Shown one piece after another: positions 42,833-52,909 of a stretch of 64,000 nucleotides of DNA. Position 1 is the first letter of the stretch. Each line of letters starts with the position of its first letter. Source of the DNA: Adiantum capillus-veneris (taxonomy: Eukaryota > Streptophyta > Polypodiopsida > Polypodiales > Pteridaceae). A program made the position numbers and the translations under genes. The stretch spans positions 54,729,768 to 54,793,767 of the forward strand of contig CM043944.1 in assembly GCA_014529385.2 (NCBI GenBank). Direction: 5' to 3'. Under the pieces are notes generated by a model. That model searched no databases, was not told where the DNA came from, and saw only the letters and a list, made by a program, of their open reading frames with translations.

Positions 42833-44153
42833 CACTAGGTTGGTAATGGGACACTTTTATGTCCTGTTAAGTGACCATTTTCCTTGAATTATCTCAAGAG
42901 TTTCAAAATGGATTTTGAGGTGCTATCTGTCTAGAACTTTGTCTCATGAGCTGAAAAAAACTCGATATTTTTTTGGAATATCAATTCCATCTTTAACCTT
43001 GTCCTTGCACAACATTTCACAACCTAAACTGTGTGAAAAAACGGGTCGTATTTTTGGCTTTTTTTAACTTTTTGCAACTATACCACTCTAGAATTCATGT
43101 TTGTGAGGTCTATAATGCTAGAGAACTATCTTTAGTAGTCCTCAAGATGTCCTGATGCTTCTAGGGAGAAATAAATGTAAAAGTTGTAAGTTATGACCAA
43201 ATTACAAAAATTGTCAAATCCTGTTTTTTAGCCAATTTTAGCTCTTCTATGATTTTTTTGGTGGCTTTCATGATATCCAAATGCAGTTTTGATTTTCTAT
43301 GTCACATATTGTAACATAAAGCTAATATTCCTTGAGTTTTGGGGCACCTAATACCCTAATTTTCATAGTAGACAACGATGGTTGATTTTTTCAATTATAG
43401 AAGAAAACAAAACATTCTAGTATATCAAGTATAGCTTTTTCAATATTGTTAGTTTATTGTGACAACTACATGCATTTTGTAGGTAGTAACCATGTCTAGT
43501 CATAAGGATCAAATTTGGCTAGATATTAAATAGTTTCTATGGGATTCTACAACTCATAATGTTGAACCCAGTTTTTTCATGTTTGCTGTATTTAGCACTT
43601 CATATTTGTCCTCAATATTCCCCTTGGTAAGAGATGTATTATTCTTTTGACATGCTCCATGGCTCCTTATGAACCTAAAGGACAATAGGGAACTAAGAAA
43701 ACATGCATATATTATTTGTATTGAGCGTGGCTATAGAAACTTTGATGATAGGTTTGCAGAATGGTAAAAATTCAACTTTTTTGTGCCTATTTCTTTTGGA
43801 AAAACAAAAAATAGTGAGTGAGAAGCAATCATATGTTCTGATCACCAACCCATTGAAGTTAACTAGGGAATTTATCTCAAGTCCTACAAAAATCCCTAAT
43901 CTTATTTTTATGCAACAAAACGTAAGAAATGATTGTTTTGATGAAAATGTACTAGTCCATCAACTTTGGAGGCTTGGTGTGACCAAAAGATGAGAAATTT
44001 TACAAGTTTCTTATTTTTTCCATGTATAGTAGGCCTTGAACTATAACCTCATGAAAGGATTTTACAAAATGAGTGGAGCTACTATGGTTTTGGAGGCTTT
44101 TTTCAAAACCCTGAAAGGACACTTTTATGTCCTGTTAGGTTACCAACCTAGTG
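42833..44153 (-). mobile_element. TTAA-2: second CACTAG-ended element
   Basis: 1321 bp, starting CACTAGGTTGGTAA and ending in the inverse, flanked by TTAA (42829-42832, 44154-44157). Throughout it is homologous to TTAA-1 in reverse orientation, including the frame at 43703-43993. Its two ends share GT at positions 7-8, whereas both ends of TTAA-1 have AA. No transposase. Confidence 0.85.
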
Positions 44154-44194
44154 TTAAAAGTGAAGCTAACTTTTCAACATTCCTTTGAAACGAT

Positions 44195-44915
44195 CACTTT
44201 TGCACTAAATGCGAGTGTCTTTTTCACGAGCTCGGCGTCGCTGATTTAGAATGTCTTACGTCATCAATGAAATTTAAAAAATTCACAAAACTCTCAACTA
44301 ATGTCAGAATTTGAAGTTTCTGACACCACTAGTGCGTGCAGAACGCCCAAAAAACTAAAAATCGAATGTCTACTTGCCCTTTTGTGACACCCGGAGAGGG
44401 AGAAATTACCAAAAAATCTCTAAAAATGGGTCTTGGGATCACGGCACACGAGGGACAACTTTTGTTTTTGTAAAGTGGCCTCTGCACGCCGTGATCCATA
44501 ATTGAGCAAAATTTGTCCCTCACACGCCGTGATCCCAAGACCCATTTTTAGGGGTTTTTTGGTAATTTCTCCCTCTCCGGCTGTCAGAAAAGGGCAAGTA
44601 GACAAAGTGGATCACGATGCACAGAGGCCACTTTACAAAAACAAAAGATGACCCTCGTGTGCTGTGATCCCAGGACCCATTTTTAGGGGTTTTTTTATAA
44701 TTTCTCCCTCTCGGGTGTCAGAATAGGGCAAGTGGACATTCGGTTTGTAGGTTTTTGGGCGTTTCGGACGCATTGGCGGTGTCATAATCTTCAATTTTTG
44801 ACACTAGTTGAGAGTTTTGTGATTTTTTAAAACTTCATTGATGACGTAAGACATTCTGAATGAGCGGCGCCAAACTCGTGTTAAAGACACTCACATTTAA
44901 TAAGAAGGTGACCTT
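44195..44915. mobile_element. foldback element with ~300-bp inverted arms
   Basis: Left arm about 44199-44507 and right arm about 44602-44905 are inverse copies with scattered mismatches, beginning near GAGTGTCTTT and reaching inward to GTGATCC. The centre holds a further inverse copy of part of the left arm (about 44528-44600), so alternative hairpins are possible. No coding sequence. Long inverted repeats of this kind fit foldback or Mutator-like non-autonomous elements; no convincing target duplication was found. Confidence 0.75.
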
Positions 44916-45752
44916 TTTCAAGGACCGTTTCCTCATTGAATGCATCTTTTATATTTTTGTTAATATCAGGCTATTTTCTACATAATGTAAGCTCTTCTCT
45001 TATTGGAGGAGCTCTTTTTCCTCTCTCTACTAAAAGGCCCTCCAAAAGACGTCCGAAATTTTCTAATGTATTGTAAGATTGGCTATCTCACTTTGGCCAT
45101 CCGTTTGTGGGTGGTAGGTCAAAGAGAAATTCAATCTTGTACCTAGATTTTCAAAGATACCTTTCTAGAAATTACTGGTCATTCTACGATCTCTATGGAT
45201 GTTGGTAATCCATGGTGTTTAAAAATCTGAGATATGAAGATGGTTGCCATTTGGTGTGCCTTAATAGTCTTTTTGACATGAATAAAGTGTGCTTCCTTGC
45301 TAAACCTATCAACTATTGTCTATATTCCCATATTTCCATGGATAGACTTGGGTAATCCAAAGATAAAATCCATGGATATACTCTTGCATGGTGAATTAGG
45401 GATGGGCAATGGCTAGAGTAATCCAGGTTTCTTCCCTCTATCATACTTAGTCTTTTGGAATACCACACATTTTGAAACATACTCTTGTATTTCCACTTTC
45501 ATGGTAGGCCAATAGAATCACGTCTCTACTACTTGAAGATTAGGTTGAATGCCTCTAGGCCCCGCATAGGGAGGAGCATGGGATTCATACATGACTTTCT
45601 CATGAAGGGAGTGGGTAACACATAGTCTATTTCCATGGAGAAGATAACCATCCTACAAGGTGAATGGTTTCTCTTTCTTCCCCAAAGCAAGGAATGACAT
45701 TACATCTTTAAAGTCAGGGTCAATAGCATACTCATCTATCATAAAAGATAGA
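44916..45752 (-). pseudogene. pol: D integrase core, decayed
   Basis: The minus strand encodes a recognisable Ty3 integrase with stops and shifts: [25 protein letters not shown] and HHGLPTSI are visible between 45400 and 45170, and an end-of-core DLPPTNGWPK near 45100. The zinc-binding HHCC part lies near 45450-45600. No intact frame remains. Confidence 0.8.
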
Positions 45753-46577
45753 TCATTGTGAGTTGCTATAGACACCACATTGACTTTTGGTCACATCGAC
45801 GTGAAAGTGCATTGGCCACTTGACTGTGCTTGCGAGCAATGTGAGCAATAAGAAAATAAAATTGTGAAAAAAATTTGCCCACCTCATTTGTTTGTCGGAT
45901 AGCTTGGTTTGCGTCATGAAGTACTTGAGACTTTGGTGGTCTGTTCGTAAAATGAATGGAGTCCCCAATAGATAGTGCTTCCATGTTTCTAGGGCATGTA
46001 GAACCTCTAACAACTCTTTCTCATAAATTCCTAAGACCCTTTCATCCTTGTTGAGCCTTCGGCTCTCATATGCTATGGCATGCCCTTCTTGAAGCAAGAC
46101 TGCTCCAAGGAAACCACCACAAGCATCACATTGGACCTCAAATGGCTTTGAGAGATCCGGAAGCATAAGGATTGGTTGGGAGATAAGATTCTCTTTGAGC
46201 TTGTTAAAAGAACTTTTCTCCTTAGCAGTCCATGAATACTTAAAGTTTTTCTTTGTTAAGTCATGTAATGGTCCTTCTATTTGAGAGAATTTTTCTATGA
46301 AGCATCTATAGTATACACACATACCAATAAATCTTCTTAGTTCATGTAGATTCCTTGGATTAGACCATGCTTTAATTACCTCCAACTTTGATGGATCCAT
46401 ACGTATACCATCTTGAGAGATAATATGGCCTAAGTATTGAATCTCTTGAAGGAAAAATTCACTTTTCTTTTGATTGAAAAAAAGCTTATACTCCCTTAAT
46501 TCTTGAAAAATCACTTGGAGATGCTGCTTGTGTTCCTCCAAGGAATTGGAGTAGATGATGATATCATCAAAGAACAC
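45753..46577 (-). pseudogene. pol: D RT C-terminus and RNase H (downstream copy)
   Basis: A 274-codon open stretch starting with the RT active site FFDDIIIYS, then FLGHIIS-type palm and thumb residues, the RRFIGMCVYYR connection block, and RNase H with CDACGGFLGAVL (Asp), YEKELLEV (Glu) and LRTDHQSL (Asp). It ends in a frameshifted tail. The N-terminal RT half lies at 46620-46976 in another frame. Confidence 0.88.
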
Positions 46578-46619
46578 TCAAGTGAATTTGCGGTAGGGTA
46601 TATAATTTTTCTCCATTAA

Positions 46620-46976
46620 TCAATTTAATGTCGCTAGTGAATTAGTCAAGCCAAAAGGCATGAGTAGATATTCATAAAGGCCAAATGTTGTACAAAACGT
46701 GGTCTTTAGGATATCTTTGTTCACAATCCTTATTTGATGGTAGCCACTTTTAAAGTCAATCCTACTAAAGAAGGTAGAGCCTTGTAGCTTATCAAACAGA
46801 CCTTCTACCCGAGATACAGGAAATTTGTTTTTGATAGTGATATGGTTTAGTGCGTGATAGTCCACACACATGCGGTATGTACCATCTTTCTTTTGCACTA
46901 AAAGGACTGGAGAGCGAAAGGGAGAGGAACTAGGCCTCACCATTCCTTTGTCTACCGATTCTTGTACTTGCCCCAT
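46620..46976 (-). pseudogene. pol: D RT N-terminal half (downstream copy)
   Basis: 118 codons with [20 protein letters not shown], the fingers and palm entry DYHALNHITIKNKFP, FFSRIDFKSGYHQIR (first catalytic Asp) and FGLYEYLLMPFGLTN. All are hallmark Ty3 RT blocks. Disconnected from the second half by a frameshift near 46600. Confidence 0.88.
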
Positions 46977-47072
46977 GATCTCCTCTTGTTGAACTTGTGA
47001 AACTCAATAGGGAGGTTTGTTAGGCAGTGAGCTTCCGGATAGGAGCTCAATTCGATGGTCACCATCTCTTGG

Positions 47073-47606
47073 TTATGGAGGTAAGTCCATAGGGATATCA
47101 TCAATGAAAACATCTTGGAATCCTTTTAGAAAGTTAGACAAGTCTAACTCTTCTTGATTCCTACCATTCACCTTTGATGAATCATGTACGCAGAAAACTA
47201 AGCTTTTCATTGATTTATCATGGGCGAGAGGATTTACAAGTGGTATAGTATGACCAGACTCATTAGCATCTATATACATATTCTTTTCCCTGTAGGTGAA
47301 GTAGATTCTCCTTTCAAGGAACTTCATGTTGGAAGCCATGCGGTTGAACCATGGTATCCCTAGGATAGCATCCTCATGTTAGAGAGGAGAGATGAATAAG
47401 TCTTCTTTGTCGACATAGCTTTGGACATGAAGCCTCAACTTCCCAATTAAGGGAGTAACGGAGGCTTGCTGTCCCTTGAAAGTGACATCGACAGTTACAG
47501 TATCTCCCATCTCAAAAGCTTGAATGCCCAACTTGGTGGCCAACTCCATTGATATGAAATTGAGAGTAGAACCAAGGTCAAACAAGATGAAATCATCATG
47601 CTCCAT
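47073..47606 (-). pseudogene. D protease region (downstream copy)
   Basis: Two frames (47379-47606, 47073-47339). LFDLGSTLNFIS is the retropepsin active-site region with the catalytic Asp retained (D-L-G in place of D-S/T-G). The rest matches the copy at 49100-49420. A stop near 47379 breaks it. Confidence 0.8.
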
Positions 47607-47860
47607 TACCTTTCCCCAAGCATAGGAGAGAGGTGATCCTTTGCAATGAGTATCCTCTTTTGGAGCTTCAATAGTGGAAGCTCTAGGAGTCTCATTGAGA
47701 GCATTTCTTTTGGGGCAAGAACAATAGCAATGTCCTTGCTCCCCACACTTAAAACATTTGTGATCCTTGCGAAAAGTTTCAAGCTCTTCAAGAGTGAATA
47801 ACTATATGTAGAGTAATAGCGCTTCCATGTGTCTAGGGCATGTCGAACAACCAAAAGACC
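47606..47860 (-). pseudogene. D zinc knuckle joined to RNase H: duplication junction
   Basis: The minus strand reads RNase H of the upstream copy (a TWKRYY-type block near 47830), then switches to gag zinc-knuckle sequence of the downstream copy. Here the ~1.8-kb unit ends and begins again. Confidence 0.8.
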
Positions 47861-48708
47861 TATTCATCCGTATTGATTCTTTGGGTCTTATATGCTATGG
47901 CATGCCCTTTTTGAAGTAAAAATGCTCCAAGGCAATCACCACAAGCATCACATTGAAACTCAAATTGCTTTGAGAGATCCGTAAGCATGAGGAATGGTTG
48001 AAAGGTAAGCTTCTCTTTGAGCTTGTAAAAAGCTTTTTGCTCCTTAGCGTTCTTCTTTGCTAAATCATGTAATGGTCCTGCTATTTGAGAAAATTTTGCT
48101 ATGAAGCGTCTATAGTGTGCACACATACCAATAAATCTGCTTAGCTCATGTAGATTCCTTGAATTAGACCATGCTTTTATTACCTCTAACTTTGATGGAT
48201 CCATACGAATACCATCTTGAGAGATAATATGACCTAAGTATTGAATCTCTTGAAGGAAAAATTCACTTTTCTTTTGGTTGAGAAAAAGCTTCTTCTCCCT
48301 CAATGCTTGAAAAATCACATGGAGATGCTACTTGTGTTCCTCCAAGGACTTGGAGTAGATGATGATATCATCAAAGAACATTCTAGTGAACTTGCAATAG
48401 GGTTTAAATATTTTCTCCATCAAACAATTGAATGTGGCTGGTGCATTGATCAAGGCAAAAGGCATGACTAGATATTCATAAAGACCAAATGTTCTACAAA
48501 ACGCGGTCTTTAGAATATCTTCATCCACTATCCTTATTTGATTAGAGCCACTTTTTAGATCAATCCTACCTTGTAGCTTATCAAACAGACCTTCTACCCG
48601 AGGCATATGAATTTTTTTTTTGATATAGTGATATGGTTTAGTGCTCGATAGTCCGCACACATACGGTATGTACCATCTTTCTTTTGCACTAAAAGGACTG
48701 GAGAACAA
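47860..48708 (-). pseudogene. pol: D RT and RNase H (upstream copy)
   Basis: Two frames (48328-48708 and 47860-48318). The first has GLFDKLQGRIDLKSG, FGLYEYLVMPFA and the active site FFDDIIIYS; the second has FLQEIQYLGHIIS, the FIGMCAHYRRFI block and CDACGDCLGAFL of RNase H. It lacks part of the palm entry and stops inside RNase H at the junction. Similar to 45980-46976, with many differences. Confidence 0.85.
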
Positions 48709-48785
48709 AAGGGAGAGGAGCTAGGATGCACTATCCTTTTGTCTACCCTTTGTTATACTTGCCTCATGATCTCTTCTTGTTGAGT

Positions 48786-49100
48786 CTAGGAAACTCGGTA
48801 AGGAGGCTTGTTAGGTGGTGAGATTCCTAGTAGGAGCTCAATTTGATGATCATCATCCCCTCGTTTTGGAGGTAAGTCCATAGGGATATCATCAATGAAA
48901 ACATCTTTAAATCCATTTAGAAAAGTAGACAAGCCTAACTCTTCTTGATTCCTACCATTTTCACTTGATAAACCATTAGCGTCATTAGTGGATTCTTTGA
49001 CAAAAATCATGTACACAGAAATTGAGCTTTTTGTTGACTTATCAAAAGCTGGTGAATTTACAAGTGGTATAGTACAACCAGACTCATTAGCATTATGCAT
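48786..49100 (-). pseudogene. D protease-RT linker (upstream copy)
   Basis: 104 codons between protease and RT, acidic, including NGFKDVFIDDIPMDLPP and a PPNKPPYRVS block. This is the usual linker upstream of Ty3 RT; 47073-47339 is its second copy. Confidence 0.7.
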
Positions 49101-50044
49101 TTCTTTCCCCTGTAGGTGAAGTAGATTCTCCTTTTAGGGAATTTAATGTTGGCAGCCATGCAATCAAACAATGGCGCCCCTAGGATAACATCCTCATGTT
49201 GGAGAGGAGAGATGAAAAATTCTTCTTTGTCGACATATATTTGGACATGAAGCCTCAAATTCCCAATCAAGGGAGTTATGGAGGCTTGTGGTCCCATGAA
49301 ACTTGTGTTAGCTATTCCAATATCTCCCATCTTGCAAGCTTGAATGCCCAACTTGGTGGCCAAGTGCGTTGATATGAAGTTGTGAGTAGAGCTAGGGTCA
49401 AACAAGATGAAGGCATCGTACTCCCTTACCTTTCCCCAAGCATAGGAGAGAGGTGATCCTTTGCAATGCGCATCCTCTTTTGGAGATTCGATGGTGGAAG
49501 CCCTAGGAGTCTCATTGCAAGCATTTTTCTTGGGGCAAGAATGATAGCCATGTCCTTGCGCCCCACACTTAAAACACTTATGGTCCTTGCAAAAATCTTC
49601 AAGCTCTTCATGAGAGAGTTTGTTTTTACCTTTGTAAACTCCCTTCTCCTTGTACCTATAGTTGTTGTAGGAAGTACCTTGGGAAGAATTTTGGGCATTG
49701 GTTTTTCCCTTTGCATCATTATTGTCTTTGTTTTCCATGGGTGTGACATTCCATCTAGACCCTTGTTGGAAATTGATGCCCGAAGCAACGATGGTGTGGT
49801 GGATTACTTCAATGATAGAAGCAGGTCGTTGGGCGTTGATATACTTGACCATTTCTTCAGGTAATTCTGCACAAAATTGTTGCTTTTCCTCAGCAAAGTC
49901 TATCTTTTGGAAGACAATAGCCTTGAGATGTAAATCCCAAAACTTGTCCACATATTTGTGAATAGACTCATGTGAGAGAAGCTTCAAGCTGCACCATTGG
50001 GTAAGTACTTTGTCCTTTGCATCGCTTGCAAGGAATTGCTTCAT
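49058..50044 (-). pseudogene. gag-pro: D gag C-terminus, zinc knuckle and protease (upstream copy)
   Basis: The longest D frame (328 codons). It has the C-terminal gag core (HKYVDKFWDLHLKA), a zinc knuckle CFKCGAQGHGYHSC with canonical C-X2-C-X4-H-X4-C spacing near residues 160-175, then a retropepsin region LFDPSSTHNFIS with the catalytic Asp but Pro-Ser in place of Ser/Thr-Gly, and GAPLF. The N-terminal gag core lies upstream in other frames. Confidence 0.85.
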
Positions 50045-50860
50045 AATGGAAACTTGTAGAGTTTTTCATGTCTTTGGGGCTTCATCGTTGACACAAAGGC
50101 TAGCCCACCATTGACGAGCCAATTTTTGGAAATGCGTAGCTACATGGCATAGCTTGGAGGACTATGTGCATCCCTCGTCTCCAAAGGCCGCATCAAATTG
50201 CTAGATGAAGGCCAATACTTTGTCGGTGGCACCAAAGAAGGTGCCATCATATGTGAGAAAAGAGAGAGTCTTTCCTCCCTCTTTGAACTTGTTGATCTTC
50301 GCCATGTAGGGTATGATTTGAGATGTCCTTTCCTCTTCTATTATCTAGGAGAATAGCCATATCTTTTGTCGACAGAGGAGGAAGGTGAAGAAGAAGCAAA
50401 AGAGGGTGACCTCTTTCTTGACTCTCTTCCCTTTTGGAGTGACGAGGAAAAGGATTGTGTGTTGACCATTTCCTCATGGGAGGAGTTGGAAATCATCTAG
50501 ACTGCTGTCTTTGTGGAGCCACATCTTTAGAGGAACTTAGGGATTCATTACTTTTTTCTTATTTGGATTCCTCCTTTCGTATGGGAGAGAGTTTTCTTTT
50601 AGGGGCCTCCTAAGCTTTCCCTCCTCTTGGAGAGGAAGGGAAATCCCATAAGAACGAAGTGGTTGAGTATCTTCGGCTTCCAAAGTAGGGTTGCCCATAA
50701 ATTGATGCAACCTAGTAACAAGATAATTGATAAACATGGGGACATCATCATTAGCACCTTTATATGCAATATCAAAATGATCAATGTTCATTCTATTCTC
50801 TTGGTTATTGTCAACCATGAAAATTATACTTATGTGTTTACTTAGTGTATTCTTTGGCAA
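50045..50860 (-). pseudogene. gag: D gag N-terminal part
   Basis: The first frame (50537-50860) starts with an ATG 350 bp after the primer site; it is polar and unrecognised. Between 50045 and 50300 the minus strand reads gag-core sequence (FFGATDKVLAFI, then HFQKLARQWWASL) with stops. Several frameshifts separate the parts. Confidence 0.7.
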
Positions 50861-51212
50861 TGCAAACCTTAGTTGCTACTCCTCTTAGCCTTTAAAAATA
50901 AGCACTTAAGTATCTCCATCCATGGCTCGAATTGGTGAATTACAGAGAGTAGTGGGGTGGGTCTAGCATAACAGAATTTCCAAGGGATAGCTCCCTTCGG
51001 ACTTCTTATGGCTCAATAATGGTAAAGCCGTATGCAAGTCTAAAAAGACCCCATTACTAAGATCAAAGCTCTCGAGGTGTGCACCATATCCCACATAGTG
51101 GGCTCAACAAAACCGATAATAGATCCTAGTCCCACTTACCCTTATGTAATTAACAAAATCAACCATTAATAGGCTACTTAAGGACCTATCTTCTTAAGCA
51201 AGAAAAGAGAAA
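50861..51212 (-). other. D leader
   Basis: About 350 bp of untranslated leader between primer site and gag; no other feature seen. Confidence 0.6.
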
Positions 51213-51230
51213 CCAGATGCTCTAATACCA
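51213..51230 (-). promoter_or_regulatory. D primer binding site (initiator tRNA-Met)
   Basis: The minus strand reads TGGTATTAGAGCATCTGG, one base from the LTR end. It fits the TGGTATCAGAGC primer site of initiator-Met-primed plant elements with one mismatch. Confidence 0.88.
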
Positions 51231-51231
51231 A

Positions 51232-52708
51232 TGTAATGGAAATGGCCTATAGACTTGGAGAATAACGGAATCAAGAGATTTAGAGTGAGCATTTTTGTGA
51301 GATTACTTTGAGAACATAAAGGGTGAACATAATTGATGGTAGAAACATGAGCATAGTACTTAATTAATTTGGCATGAACAATAATTTTGCAAGAGAGAGA
51401 GTATTAGAGAACAAGACAATAGCTGAGGACCGGATTTACTTGGAGCCACCCCCCCCTCCAAAAGGCGTTTGTATTATAGATTCTTCCATCAAGAGAGACT
51501 TGTTACAATACAACCTTTGTGTTCCTTGTGACCTTGGTGATGCTATGAGGATGAAAAGCTTTATGCATCACAAGCATAACATAAATTTTACAAAATCCAT
51601 TAACTATCCCAAGCCTCAGTCCCAAGGCCTCAAACACCTTCGAAGGTGGAGAGAGCTAGCGGAGAATGGGGGTAGGGAAGAGGAAGAAGAATTAGCGATA
51701 GGAAAAAGAAACAGTTTCTCACTTATCATCACTCTTCTTGCTTAGCATAGCATAATATCATAGTAATGAAGATGAAGAAGATGGAAAGCTTAAGCACTGA
51801 AACATGGCTCTTGGCTGGATTTGCATTCCATAGCCAAGAGTGTTGGTGTAAGCTCTCCACTTCTCAACAATCTTGGAGAAGGAGATGGAGCTCTTGCACT
51901 TTGCACTCCACACAATGAGAGAATGTGTGTGTGTGGGAGAGTATACCCCCCTCTCATGCTTGGTCCACACCTCTCTCTCTCTCTTGTATTATTTATTTTT
52001 TTCATTTGGACATGTGTCCACTTTTTCCTCTTTGAGAGAAAGAACTTAATTATTTATTTTTATGTATCTAAACTCTCATTGGACCCCTTTAGAACCTATC
52101 CAATAGTATTCAAGCACATCAGGAAGGCCACATGTGGAGGATCATTTGAACATGTGTATTTTATACTTAATAAGTCATTTGGTTTGAATTCAATACGTCA
52201 AGCACTGAATCAATCAAGCATGGAAGCACTAAATCAATCAAGCATGGAAGCACTTAATCAATCAAGCATGGAAATGTGGATGCCTCTTGAGATTCTATCT
52301 TGAATTGAACACTTCAAGATCCTTAGTCATTTAAGCATGTGAGAAGCACCTCAAGATTTTGGGCAAGGTTCCCACTAACACTTAGCAAGCCAACAAGAAC
52401 CTCATGCTTAGGTAGGATTCTCACCTCAAAGTCAGTCCTAGCTTGCCTAAGATCAAAGAACTTTCTAACACTAACTCTCGGGGGTCTTTAATGAAGATAA
52501 CCCTAAGGTCTTTCAGCTCCATTAGGTAGGATTTCTCTATAGCATACCATCTCTCATTTGGACCCCTTTAACCTTGGCCCCATGCTTAGACAGATCCATA
52601 AGCACATGTGTATATTCTAACCCTTGTTCTCGTTTATACTCTGATATTTAATGATCATTTTAATATGAAAAAATCATTTAGGTTGGTTAGGTATGAGATT
52701 TTATGACA
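51232..52708 (-). repeat. D 5' LTR
   Basis: 1477 bp, TGTAATGG...ATGACA. The part 52015-52708 matches the truncated 3' LTR. A 24-bp unit (AAGCACTNAATCAATCAAGCATGG) is present three times here (about 52200-52272) and once in the 3' LTR (near 41125), accounting for most of the length difference. Confidence 0.85.
52200..52272. repeat. 24-bp unit in three copies
   Basis: Three successive copies differ at one position each. The other LTR has one copy, so the expansion occurred after insertion. Confidence 0.85.
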
Positions 52709-52909
52709 AGATATATACCGCTTCCCTTGATGGGAATGGAGGATGTCCATAGTACATTTTGAGACATTTTCAATTGTAGCCAGAAATTGTTTGAAGAACA
52801 TAAAAACTTCAAAATTATCTTTAAGCGGAAATACCCGTGCATGCCTAGAGTGATCATCAATGAAATTCACAAAGCAAAAGGTAATTGCCCAAGGATGGAG
52901 TTTGCACGG
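52709..52909 (-). pseudogene. pol: W integrase core slice (Ty1/copia)
   Basis: The minus strand reads QTPSLG, then NFIDDHSRHARVFPL (first catalytic Asp region of copia integrase) and LHSHQGKRYIS, the place where copia integrases have the second catalytic Asp block. It is bounded by E on the right and by the D LTR on the left; the rest of integrase and all of RT are missing here. Confidence 0.85.

Larger units (their letters stand above)
40939..52708 (-). mobile_element. D: chromodomain Ty3 element, rearranged
   Basis: A minus-strand Ty3 element with 5' LTR 51232-52708, an initiator-Met primer site, gag, protease, RT, RNase H, integrase and a C-terminal chromodomain, the order of plant chromoviruses. 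It is dead: an internal ~1.8-kb tandem duplication (about 45980-49600), many stops, insertion of TTAA-2 and of a foldback in integrase, and loss of part of the 3' LTR. It inserted in copia element W. Confidence 0.88.
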
